DNA of 40,106 bases from Eutrophocola sp965662685. GTDB taxonomy: Bacteria > Pseudomonadota > Gammaproteobacteria > Pseudomonadales > Pseudohongiellaceae. The stretch is from NCBI GenBank assembly GCA_965662685.1, contig CBFIIQ010000030.1, positions 1 through 40,106 on the forward strand, in the 5' to 3' direction. Below the pieces are notes generated by a model. That model did not search any database. It saw nothing but the letters and a program-made list of their open reading frames with translations, and was not told the origin of the DNA. The position numbers and the translations under genes were made by a program. This document shows positions 9,501-16,342 of this stretch, one piece after another. The first letter of the stretch is position 1. Every line of letters starts with the position of its first letter.

Positions 9501-11053
9501 ATAAGGCGCTTACTCGTGAGGCCGCATTACAGGAAATAATTAGGGGCAGGCTTGAATGTCTGGGTCCGGTCAGCAGTAATCGATTAGCCAGTGATATTGG
9601 TCTTGAAGTCTCTGATATTGAGTTTGCCTTGTATGGATTGCAGGCTGAAGGTTTTGTCTTCAAAGGGCAGTATTCGCCGATATTGGCGGCATCAGTGTTA
9701 GTTGCGGAGGAATGGTGCGAGCGACGCCTGCTGCAGCGTATTCATCGTTATACGATTGATTCCCATCGAGAAAGCATCAAGCCGGTATCCCTGCAAGCCT
9801 ATATGGATTTTCTTTTTCGACATCATGAAGTACGGGACCTGGCGCAGGAGTCAGAGGTAGCAATGCCTGCCACCCATGAAACTTTATCGAGAGTGTTACA
9901 AAAGCTCGATGGCATCAGTGCGCCAGCCTCTGCCTGGGAAAGCGATATCCTCCCTGGCAGACTTCCCGGTTATGAACCGGCCTTGCTCGACATGTTATGT
10001 CTGAGTGGTCGGGTTAGCTGGGGTAAGTTTTTTCCGGCTGTTCAGGCAAGCCAGAAAGGTCAGAGAAAGAATTCACTCTCTTCTGGTAGTAATGAGGTTT
10101 CTGCCGCACGACCACGGGCCGGGCCGATAAAAAGCACCCCCATAAACCTGATTCAGAGAGACAACCTGTTTTTATGGAGCAATCTGGTTCCAGCTGATAG
10201 CGCAGTACCAAATGCGATGAGCAGTGATGCCGGAGAGATCAAGGCCCTGTTGGCGAATAAAGGCGCCAGTTTCTTCCTTGATATTGTGCGCGAAAGCGGT
10301 CTGATAAAAACACGAGCAGAAAATGCGCTGGCAGAACTGGTCAGCCTTGGCATTGTAACCAGTGACAGTTTCAGCGGTATGCGGGCTTTGCTAAGTGTAA
10401 AAGGCAAAAAAAGCAGGAAAGGTCGGGAAGGGAAAGTACGTCGTTCGCTTTATGAGATTGAGGATGCCGGCCGCTGGACGCTGATCTCACAGCCAGCAGT
10501 TGATTACAAAGAAGAGACTGAGCAAGGTCAACAACAAGATAGCGGCAATGATGATGAGCAACTGGAGAAACTTGTTGGTATTTACCTGCAACGCTGGGGA
10601 GTTATAAGCAAGAAGGTTCTCGAGCAGGAAAACTATTCACCACCCTGGCGTGTATTATTGCTAAAGCTGCGGCGCATGGAATTGCAGGGGCGTGTCAGGG
10701 GAGGGCGCTTTATTGCCGGGATTGGCGGCGAACAGTTTGCTTTGCCTGAAACGGTAAAAACCCTCAGACAATGTGCAGTCGATATCAAACAGCAAGCTGA
10801 AGACACAGTTACGCGCAGGGTCATTAACGGCACTGATCCGTTGAATCTGGTTGGCGTTATTTTGCCCGGCAGAAAAATCGCCAGACTGGCGAAAAACCGT
10901 ATTCTTTTTGAAAATGGTTTGCCCGTTGCTGTGCTGGAAAAAGATGATGTAAATCTGCTAAGACCCTGCCTGGATAATGAATTGGTGTTATATCGGCAAA
11001 CCCTGTTGAACAGGCATTATTCTTCGCATCTGCGAGCCTATCTGGGAAGGTAA
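6569..11053 (+). CDS. lhr: Lhr, large helicase-related DNA repair protein
   Basis: 1494 residues, close to the ~1540 of E. coli Lhr. Superfamily 2 helicase core: Walker A APTGSGKT at 42-49, Walker B DEIH at 167-170, motif III SATQKP, and motifs V/VI ATASMELGIDIGS and QRVGRSGHQVGG. The Lhr-specific winged-helix/Lhr-core regions follow (to about 870), then a long C-terminal extension of the bacterial Lhr-CTD type. Bacterial Lhr proteins translocate 3'-5' on single-stranded DNA, and the E. coli CTD has been linked to uracil-DNA glycosylase activity; I cannot verify that active site here. No clear SD precedes the ATG at 6569, but the Q-motif region (PTATQKEAWPSIQQG) begins at residue 21, as expected. 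It is a single-gene unit, with a long non-coding stretch before the next gene. Confidence 0.93.
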   Translation: MVFNAFHPLTRSWFEETLGQPTATQKEAWPSIQQGRNTLIAAPTGSGKTLAAFYVSIDRLVQKALNNELESSTRIIYVSPLKALSNDIQRNLQEPLAGICQKLEAQGYPAINIKVAVRTGDTSQYERQQMLRHPPHILVTTPESLYLLLTSKGGRALLRDADTLIVDEIHAMLGDKRGAHLSLSVERLEQLVGSPLQRIGLSATQKPITEVAKYLVGKHNVGSDGTDCVIIDGGHKKSLDLTLEVPQSPLTALMSNEVWEELYERLVELVGSHKTTLIFVNTRRLAERLALSLGERIGEEFISSHHGSMSKDHRHQAEQRLKNGQLRVLVATASMELGIDIGSVNLVVQFSSPKSISAFLQRVGRSGHQVGGIPKGVLFPLTRDDLVECTALLDSVRRGELDQLCIPEKPLDILSQHIVAETASCEDEEAGLELDALFELFSRAWSYRDLSREEFDQIVQMLGDGYTSRRGRSGALLHVDRINGKVRPRKSARLTALTNGGAIPDMFEYQVVLDPEDTIVGSLNEDFALESLPGDIFTLGHHSWRMLRIDGLKIRVADASGQPPTVPFWFGEGGGRSRELSESVSRLRITLRELLNESVPLAVNFLVKDIGLQFSAAQQIVDYLKAGSDALNVMPSREAIVMERFFDEVGDMHLVIHSPFGSRMNRAWGLALRKRFCRSFNFELQAAANEDSIVISLGPVHSFEVADVFHYLKAATVKEVLIQALLDAPMFESRWRWNATRSLAIQRNRNGSRVPPQFQRMNAEDLIAQVFPDQLACQENLTGKRDVPDHPLVQQTIHDCLTEAMDLDELLALLQSIEANELELVARDLREPSPFAQEIINARPYAFLDDAPFEERRTNAIRNRSWLDPAETDDYSNLDAEAIKRVREEAWPWIRSADELHDALLVLGFITDSEMITGPDGENYRVYLEPLLQTGRVTLACHGETRLWIAVERIDWFKMLALPMNFDPIVDVPEIVADKALTREAALQEIIRGRLECLGPVSSNRLASDIGLEVSDIEFALYGLQAEGFVFKGQYSPILAASVLVAEEWCERRLLQRIHRYTIDSHRESIKPVSLQAYMDFLFRHHEVRDLAQESEVAMPATHETLSRVLQKLDGISAPASAWESDILPGRLPGYEPALLDMLCLSGRVSWGKFFPAVQASQKGQRKNSLSSGSNEVSAARPRAGPIKSTPINLIQRDNLFLWSNLVPADSAVPNAMSSDAGEIKALLANKGASFFLDIVRESGLIKTRAENALAELVSLGIVTSDSFSGMRALLSVKGKKSRKGREGKVRRSLYEIEDAGRWTLISQPAVDYKEETEQGQQQDSGNDDEQLEKLVGIYLQRWGVISKKVLEQENYSPPWRVLLLKLRRMELQGRVRGGRFIAGIGGEQFALPETVKTLRQCAVDIKQQAEDTVTRRVINGTDPLNLVGVILPGRKIARLAKNRILFENGLPVAVLEKDDVNLLRPCLDNELVLYRQTLLNRHYSSHLRAYLGR

Positions 11054-11320
11054 CAGGGGAAAGCTTGCCCTGGGAAAATATAATTTGCTGAGGAAAGTTG
11101 GATAAGTCAGAAATACAATGCTGAAGCGACAGGCTTGAGCAACAAGCGTACAACTTGCGCCCTTATTGAAACTGTCCATTTTATTTAATTAAATCATAGG
11201 ATAAGCTGTGCCATAATAGTCAGTTGTACATTTTCAGGGATATGGGAATGGGGTTTTTCAAGCACAGCTTTTGTATGAAAAGACGATAAAAATTTCTGTA
11301 CAAGGGATCTGTAAAGAATA

Positions 11321-11336
11321 GACACGGAAAAGTGTC
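11321..11336 (+). promoter_or_regulatory. Hairpin with GGA in the loop, candidate CsrA/RsmA site
   Basis: Stem GACAC/GTGTC (five perfect pairs) presenting the loop GGAAAA. CsrA/RsmA proteins favour GGA in hairpin loops. Other GGA motifs in this leader are at about 11303-11306 (in GTACAAGGGATC), 11380-11383, 11479-11489 (two GTGGAAA), 11496-11499 and 11509-11512 (ACAGGAAT, next to the start codon). Binding is an inference. Confidence 0.35.
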
Positions 11337-11412
11337 ATCCGGTACCTGTTACTGGTAGCCGTAAATTAGTCCCTTGTCAGGGAATGCCGTGAACGATGGC
11401 TGGGTTTTAAAA

Positions 11413-11475
11413 GCGTTGAAAGGGTTGAAAGGGCTGAAAGGGCTGAAAGGGCTGAAAGGGCTGAAAGGGCTGAAA
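11413..11475 (+). repeat. 9-bp tandem repeat (GGGCTGAAA)
   Basis: Five perfect copies of GGGCTGAAA at 11431-11475, preceded by two degenerate copies GCGTTGAAA (11413-11421) and GGGTTGAAA (11422-11430). The array ends 44 bases before the diguanylate cyclase ATG. The unit is a multiple of three, so copy-number change would not shift a frame. In the cyclase frame it would read Ala-Glu-Arg, but no standard start codon lies upstream. Confidence 0.95.
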
Positions 11476-11519
11476 AGTGGAAAGGTGGAAAGGCCAGGAA
11501 TGAAAAACAGGAATTCCAG

Positions 11520-12671
11520 ATGAGAAATCAGGATAGAGAACAGTCAAAAGATTTGAATATAGATCAAATCGAGCTGAAAGGATTTTCTCGCAGTCTGACT
11601 GAAATTGAGTTTCTGTTACTGATTCTTGTCATCCTTTATATAGTCGTTCCGGGCACTACAGTGACTGCAGAGCCTTTCTGGATGACTCTTTCCATGCTCG
11701 CCTATGCAGTCTTCGTGCTTGGCTTTAATTATGTCAATCTCGACACCCCCCAATATGCCTGGAAGCTGGCTATAGAAACCTGGGTAATGATTATTTTCAT
11801 CACCTGGGTGCTGTGGAATACCGGCACTATTCAAAGTCCCTTGTTGAACCTTTATCTGCTGGTCGTCATATCCAGTGCTATCACGCTGGACAAAATAACG
11901 ACGACCCTTGAAATTATTTTGATTTTTGCCGTCTATGTTTTTCTCGGTGCTAAGAGCGGCATTGAATATGATATGGCAGGATTCAGTGAGACCATGGTTT
12001 ATTTCTCACCTTTTGTCCTGGTTGCCTATATCACCACCATGCTGGCCTCTGATGTTCACTACGGCAAGATGATGTTCAAGGCTTTGTCTGAAACAGATGA
12101 AATGACAAATCTGTTAAACAAGCGTTCTTTTATTCCCATGTTTAACAAGGCCGCTGAAGTGGCAATGAAATACAACCAGCCTTTGTCTGTAATGATGATC
12201 GATGCGGATAACCTGAAGGAAGTTAACGATAAACATGGTCATAAAGCCGGTGACAGATTGATTGTCACCATTGCTAACACTATTGAAGAATGCCTGCGTA
12301 CTTCAGATATTATTTGCCGTTATGGCGGTGATGAGTTTGTCGCCCTGTTGCCACAGCTTCCTGCCACTCGTGCCAAGGAAACTGGAGAGCGTCTGAGAAG
12401 TGCAGTGGAAAATACGTCTTTTGATGCTGACGGTGCACGAATTAAATCGACAGTCAGTATTGGTATTGCCACGTATCCCGATGAAGTCGGTAATGTTTTC
12501 GAACTTCTGGAGAAGGCCGATGAAGCGCTTTATGAATGCAAGCGTACAGGCCGCAATAGTGTAATCAGTTATTCCTCGGCACAAGTGGCAGCCAGTGTTG
12601 AACATGTCTCTTCAACCAAGTTGTATGAAGTGAAGCAGGGCGGCGGTTCCAGAAAAACTGATAAACCCTGA
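11520..12671 (+). CDS. Membrane diguanylate cyclase (GGDEF)
   Basis: 383 residues. About six membrane helices (residues ~24-180) form an N-terminal sensor region I cannot match to a named MASE domain. A GGDEF domain follows (~195-355), with the signature G269-G-D-E-F273 and the MMIDADNLKEVNDKHGHKAGD metal/substrate region. It makes cyclic di-GMP from two GTP at the inner membrane. An inhibitory I-site R260-T-S-D263 sits exactly five residues before GGDEF, so product inhibition is expected. AGGA at 11509-11512 serves as a loosely spaced SD. The gene ends four bases before the convergent alcohol dehydrogenase. Signal sensed unknown. Confidence 0.93.
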   Translation: MRNQDREQSKDLNIDQIELKGFSRSLTEIEFLLLILVILYIVVPGTTVTAEPFWMTLSMLAYAVFVLGFNYVNLDTPQYAWKLAIETWVMIIFITWVLWNTGTIQSPLLNLYLLVVISSAITLDKITTTLEIILIFAVYVFLGAKSGIEYDMAGFSETMVYFSPFVLVAYITTMLASDVHYGKMMFKALSETDEMTNLLNKRSFIPMFNKAAEVAMKYNQPLSVMMIDADNLKEVNDKHGHKAGDRLIVTIANTIEECLRTSDIICRYGGDEFVALLPQLPATRAKETGERLRSAVENTSFDADGARIKSTVSIGIATYPDEVGNVFELLEKADEALYECKRTGRNSVISYSSAQVAASVEHVSSTKLYEVKQGGGSRKTDKP

Positions 12672-12675
12672 GTTT

Positions 12676-13644
12676 TCAGCTGCCTGATTCCAGTAATATT
12701 TTCAGCGTCCCTTTTTTATTGGCCCGGGCTATGGCCTGGGTCGCTTTAGAGAGCGGAAAAATATCCTCAGTGAGTCCCGTCGGGTTAATTGCTCCGCTGG
12801 CAAGCAGTGCTATGGCTTTGTCCATTGGCCCACAACGCGAGCCTAACAAAGTGATTTCATTAACCACCAGAGGTGCCGGATTAAACTCCAGATTGCCTTT
12901 ATAGGTTGATTTCAATACCAGTGTGCCGCGCGCTGCCGTTAGCTTTACCGCTGTTGCAAACCCTGAAGGATTGCCGGTAGCTTCAATAACCACGGGAAAC
13001 TTGAGGTCAGGCGGGGTAGTGCAAAAAGAGACGTTATCCAGACCAAGTAATTCAAGCCGATCCGGGTGGTGTCCAAGCAGCGTGACTTCAAGTCCTGCCT
13101 GCGCAAGGCTCATGCTAATCAATAAGCCCAGTTTGCCATCGCCAATCACCAGCACGGCCTCGTGCCGGGAAAAGTTAACCTGCTCCTGAATCTCCAGTGC
13201 TGCAGCCAGTGGTTCAGCATAGACAGCGAGGCTGTCCTCGAGAGAGTCAGGTACGATGACCAGATTTTCCTCCGGTGTAGTCAGAAACTCGGCAAAGGCG
13301 CCATCCTTGCCATGGATGCCAAGGGCAGATCGATTGACGCAATGGTGGGGCATGCCAGCCTGGCACATGGCGCATTCATGGCAACTGCTGTTGATGTCCG
13401 ATACCACCCGTTTGCCGATGAGTGAAGTGTTGGCAGCCTCATCAACGATGCCGACAAATTCATGACCCAGCGTGCCACTAAAAGGGTAGTAGCCACGAAT
13501 AATTTCCAGATCGGTATTGCAGATACCTGCCTTGGTCAGGCGAACCAGTACTTCACCGGTTTTCGCTTCCGCTTTGGCTACAGTATTTAAAGCAAGGGAA
13601 TCGCCGTCCCACTGCAGTGCCTTCATGGTTTTCATAGAGTTCAT
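12676..13644 (-). CDS. Zinc-dependent alcohol dehydrogenase (MDR superfamily)
   Basis: 322 residues of the medium-chain dehydrogenase/reductase fold. The catalytic zinc site is seen as C42 (GICNTD) and H61-E62 (GHEFVG). All four structural zinc cysteines are present (C88, C91, C94, C102). The nucleotide-binding region is VLVIGDGKLGLLISMSLAQAGLEV at about 164-187, a Rossmann fold with G-D-G-K-L-G. It is somewhat shorter than the usual 340-350. Several ATG codons lie near the start (residues 1, 4, 7), and residue 7 (MKALQW) is where many homologues begin; no SD decides it. Substrate not predictable. It is convergent with the cyclase and divergent from the lambda-P-like gene. Confidence 0.85.
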   Translation of the reverse strand: MNSMKTMKALQWDGDSLALNTVAKAEAKTGEVLVRLTKAGICNTDLEIIRGYYPFSGTLGHEFVGIVDEAANTSLIGKRVVSDINSSCHECAMCQAGMPHHCVNRSALGIHGKDGAFAEFLTTPEENLVIVPDSLEDSLAVYAEPLAAALEIQEQVNFSRHEAVLVIGDGKLGLLISMSLAQAGLEVTLLGHHPDRLELLGLDNVSFCTTPPDLKFPVVIEATGNPSGFATAVKLTAARGTLVLKSTYKGNLEFNPAPLVVNEITLLGSRCGPMDKAIALLASGAINPTGLTEDIFPLSKATQAIARANKKGTLKILLESGS

Positions 13645-13678
13645 GGTTAATCAGTCGGATAAATCGTGGGGTCAGGAG

Positions 13679-13739
13679 GCTAATCGTAGTAAACTGGGCC
13701 ATATATTGATAGCCTGATCGAGCTAATAAAGTAAACTCC
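13679..13739 (+). repeat. Imperfect direct repeat upstream of the lambda-P-like gene
   Basis: GCTAATCGTAGTAAACT (13679-13695) recurs as GCTAATAAAGTAAACT (13722-13737), with one gap and two changes. The copies are about 43 bases apart and the second ends just before the ATG at 13744. They could be regulator-binding sites or chance. Confidence 0.4.
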
Positions 13740-13743
13740 AGTC

Positions 13744-14433
13744 ATGAAAAAAGCAGACTCCCTTACGGGAAAGATCACAAAAGATGTTGCCGTGGCGGCT
13801 GACTCCAGTCGCGCCGGAGTCAACAAAATGGCTGCCCTGGACACAAAAGCCGATACTGCTTCAGGCCATCGCGATCATGTTGATGCAATCAATCAGGTAT
13901 TTGCCGAACTCGAGCTTGCGTATCACAACCAGTATCACAAGGCTTATGCCCGGGAAGGCAGTATCGGGCTGGCAAAAAAATACTGGCTGGAGTGTCTTGC
14001 CCATTTCTCCCCCGAAATTATTCTTCAGGCAACGCGTACTGTTGTGACTTCTCAAGAATACCTGCCATCAATAGCCAGTATTGTTAACGCCTGTGAAGAA
14101 GCCATGAGCGGTTTTGGACTCCCTGCTGCGGGTGCCGCCTATATCGAAGCCTGCTGTGCACCTAATCCAAAAGCTGAGCAGTTATGGTCCCATCCAGCAG
14201 TCTATCTTGCCGGAAAGGCCACAGGATGGTTTGAGCTGGCGAATAAAACCGAGAGCCAGATTTTTTCCCGCTTTGAGAAAAATTATCGCGGCTTGTGTCA
14301 GCGTGCACTGCACGGAGAAACGCTTGTCATTGATAAGCCTGAAGCGTTGCCGGAACAGATTTCAAGGACACTGACACTGGAAGAAAATAAATCCAGAATG
14401 GCCGAATTGAGAAAGCAGCTTAAGCCATCCTAG
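13744..14433 (+). CDS. Phage lambda replication protein P-like protein (putative helicase loader)
   Basis: 229 residues, close to lambda P (233). From about residue 48 the order of features follows lambda P: INQVFAELELAY, a KKYWLECLAHFSPEII segment (lambda: IRRQWVLAF), YLPSIASIVNACEEA (lambda: FLPSPGQFVAWCREEA), a Gly-Leu-Pro at about 124-126, WSHPAVYLAGKATG (lambda: WKSNAHYWLV) and a final charged helix with ARxHGE-like sequence. Lambda P loads the DnaB replicative helicase. The alignment is by eye and from memory, so fold-level similarity is likely and function uncertain. The first ~45 residues are low in similarity and rich in Ala/Asp/Lys, so a later start (ATG 13828) is possible. There are no phage genes around it; it lies between a dehydrogenase and ettA. 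Confidence 0.6.
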   Translation: MKKADSLTGKITKDVAVAADSSRAGVNKMAALDTKADTASGHRDHVDAINQVFAELELAYHNQYHKAYAREGSIGLAKKYWLECLAHFSPEIILQATRTVVTSQEYLPSIASIVNACEEAMSGFGLPAAGAAYIEACCAPNPKAEQLWSHPAVYLAGKATGWFELANKTESQIFSRFEKNYRGLCQRALHGETLVIDKPEALPEQISRTLTLEENKSRMAELRKQLKPS

Positions 14434-14491
14434 GGTTTGCTAGTCTCTTTTTCCCCCGTCCTGCCCTTTGGTCTTGCTTACCACTCCCTGT

Positions 14492-16156
14492 TCAGGCTAA
14501 TTTCTTGTATTTAACCCGCGTAGGTTCTTCATCGCCTTTACGTTTCTTGAAATCTTCTTCGTAGTCAGAATAGTTTCCTTCATGAAAAACCACCTCACTG
14601 TTGCCTTCAAAGGCAAGGATATGGGTGGCGATGCGATCCAGGAACCAGCGGTCATGGGAAACAACGATGACTGTCCCGGGGAATGCCAGCAGACCTTCTT
14701 CCAGCGCCCTTAAAGTTTCCACATCGAGATCGTTGGTTGGTTCATCGAGTAGCAGGACATTGGCGCCACGCTTCAACAATTTGGCAAGGTGAACACGATT
14801 GCGTTCTCCGCCAGACAGGTTTTTAACAAATTGCTGCTGGTCGGTGCCTTTAAAATTGAAGCGACTGACATAAGCGCGGGACGCTATTTCATAATTGCCA
14901 ATAGTCATACTGTCCAGGCCATCTGAAATTTCCTGCCACACCGTATTTTCACCATTCAGGGAATCCCGGCTTTGATCGACATAAGCCATGTCGACTGTTT
15001 CTCCCAGAGAAATATCGCCACTGTCAGGTTGCTCCTGCCCAACCAGCATACGTAAAAAGGTGGTTTTACCTGCGCCATTACCTCCGATAATGCCAACAAT
15101 GGCGCCTCGGGGAATTGAAAAATTCAGGTCGTTGATCAGGCTTGTGCCATCAAAGCCCTTGCTGACGTGATTTACCTCTACCACCTTTTCGCCCAGTCTT
15201 GGTCCGGGTGGAATATACAATTCGAGTGTTTCGTTACGGTTCTGAAAATCTTTTGAGCTGAGTTCCTCGAAGCGAGCGAGTCTGGCTTTACTTTTTGCCT
15301 GTCTGCCCTTGGGGTTTTGCCTCACCCATTCCAGTTCAGCCTTGACGGTTTTTGCCAGTGATGCCTGTTGCTTGGATTCTACTTCCAGGCGCGCCTCCTT
15401 GGCAGCCAGCCAGTCACTGTAATTACCTTCATAGGGAATGCCATGACCACGGTCGAGCTCCAGAATCCAGCCAGCAGCATGATCAAGAAAGTAGCGGTCA
15501 TGGGTGATGGCAACAACGGTCCCCGGATATTCCTGTAAAAATCGTTCCAGCCAGGCAACACTCATGGCGTCGAGATGGTTGGTTGGTTCATCCAGTAACA
15601 ACATGTCGGGCTTCGACAGTAGCAAACGGCATAACGCAACACGACGCTTTTCCCCACCGGACAGGGTATTTACTTCAGCATCCCAGGGTGGGAGACGCAA
15701 TGCATCGGCTGCAATTTCCAGTGTTCTGTCAGCATCCCAGCCATTACAGGCATCAATGGCGCCCTGTAATTCGCCCTGTCTTTCCAGCAGCGCGTTCATT
15801 TCATCATCACTCATGGGTTCGGCAAACTTGTCACTGATGGCGTTAAATTCGTCTATTAAATCCTTGATTTCGCGGATGCCATCTTCCACGTTACCTTTCA
15901 CATCCTTGTTTTCATCGAGATCAGGCTCCTGGGGGAGGTAGCCAATTTTAAGGTCCGGTTGAGGCCTGGCTTCACCAAGAATATCCTTGTCGATGCCTGC
16001 CATAATGCGCAGCAGGGTGGATTTACCGGCACCATTTAGTCCCAATACGCCTATCTTGGCACCGGGAAAGAATGACAGGGAAATATCTTTGAGGATTTCG
16101 CGTTTTGGCGGGACAACTTTCCCCACACGATTCATTGTGTATACAAACTGGGCCAT
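14492..16156 (-). CDS. ettA: Energy-dependent translational throttle protein EttA (ABC-F ATPase)
   Basis: 554 residues (E. coli EttA: 555). Two ABC domains without membrane segments: Walker A GLNGAGKST at 39-47 with LSGGEKRRVALCR signature and LLLDEPTNHLD, then GGNGAGKTT with NLSGGERNRVHLAK and LLLDEPTNDLD. The interdomain linker with the charged arm region (KQQASLAKTVKAELEWVRQN) and the RVKYKKLA C-terminus are characteristic. EttA binds the ribosomal E site and gates the entry of 70S complexes into elongation according to the ATP/ADP ratio. It is divergent from glyA. Confidence 0.96.
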   Translation of the reverse strand: MAQFVYTMNRVGKVVPPKREILKDISLSFFPGAKIGVLGLNGAGKSTLLRIMAGIDKDILGEARPQPDLKIGYLPQEPDLDENKDVKGNVEDGIREIKDLIDEFNAISDKFAEPMSDDEMNALLERQGELQGAIDACNGWDADRTLEIAADALRLPPWDAEVNTLSGGEKRRVALCRLLLSKPDMLLLDEPTNHLDAMSVAWLERFLQEYPGTVVAITHDRYFLDHAAGWILELDRGHGIPYEGNYSDWLAAKEARLEVESKQQASLAKTVKAELEWVRQNPKGRQAKSKARLARFEELSSKDFQNRNETLELYIPPGPRLGEKVVEVNHVSKGFDGTSLINDLNFSIPRGAIVGIIGGNGAGKTTFLRMLVGQEQPDSGDISLGETVDMAYVDQSRDSLNGENTVWQEISDGLDSMTIGNYEIASRAYVSRFNFKGTDQQQFVKNLSGGERNRVHLAKLLKRGANVLLLDEPTNDLDVETLRALEEGLLAFPGTVIVVSHDRWFLDRIATHILAFEGNSEVVFHEGNYSDYEEDFKKRKGDEEPTRVKYKKLA

Positions 16157-16217
16157 AAATCAGGTTTCCTGCTACATCATGAAGTTCAAATGAATGAAGA
16201 AAATGTCATGAAGCAAG

Positions 16218-16255
16218 CTCTGATTAAGCCTGAAGCTTTTTATACTTAATCAGAG
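16218..16255. repeat. 11-bp perfect inverted repeat between ettA and glyA
   Basis: CTCTGATTAAG (16218-16228) and CTTAATCAGAG (16245-16255) are perfect inverted copies with a 16-base spacer. No T-run follows on either strand and the flanking genes are divergent, so it is not a terminator. It is more likely an operator-like element or an RNA hairpin in one of the leaders. Confidence 0.75.
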
Positions 16256-16273
16256 GCTCACTGGTATTTTTGT

Positions 16274-16301
16274 CTAACAGTTTCTTTTTTTAAGGTAGAA
16301 T
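16274..16301 (+). promoter_or_regulatory. Possible glyA promoter
   Basis: A -10 like TAGAAT (16296-16301, five of six consensus bases) with a weak -35 CTAACA (16274-16279) at 16-base spacing. It would give a leader of about 35 bases before glyA. Weak support. Confidence 0.35.
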
Positions 16302-16342
16302 AATCAGCCGCAATCATACTATAGCCCCCCGAGTGGAGAAAG

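Larger units (their letters stand above)
11054..11519 (+). other. Long leader/intergenic region before the diguanylate cyclase
   Basis: 466 bases without a convincing gene. It contains a short hairpin with a GGA loop (11321-11336), a 9-bp tandem repeat (11413-11475) and several GGA motifs towards the start codon. A possible 15-codon ORF at 11242-11289 has a weak SD (CAGGGAT) and no further support. The reading frame of the cyclase gene is open upstream from 11370, through the repeats, but has no in-frame ATG, GTG or TTG. No obvious terminator for lhr is seen. Confidence 0.6.

Noticed and set aside
11242..11289. 15-codon leader peptide ORF
   Set aside because: It has a weak SD and no regulatory codon pattern; too short to support without conservation.
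11290..11519. c-di-GMP (GEMM) riboswitch before the diguanylate cyclase
   Set aside because: The region has a small hairpin and GGTAGCCG-like sequence, but the conserved GEMM core (the GGACGCAAAGCC-type segment) is absent.
13744..14433. Prophage remnant
   Set aside because: Only the lambda-P-like gene suggests phage; there is no integrase, attachment repeat, repressor or structural gene nearby.
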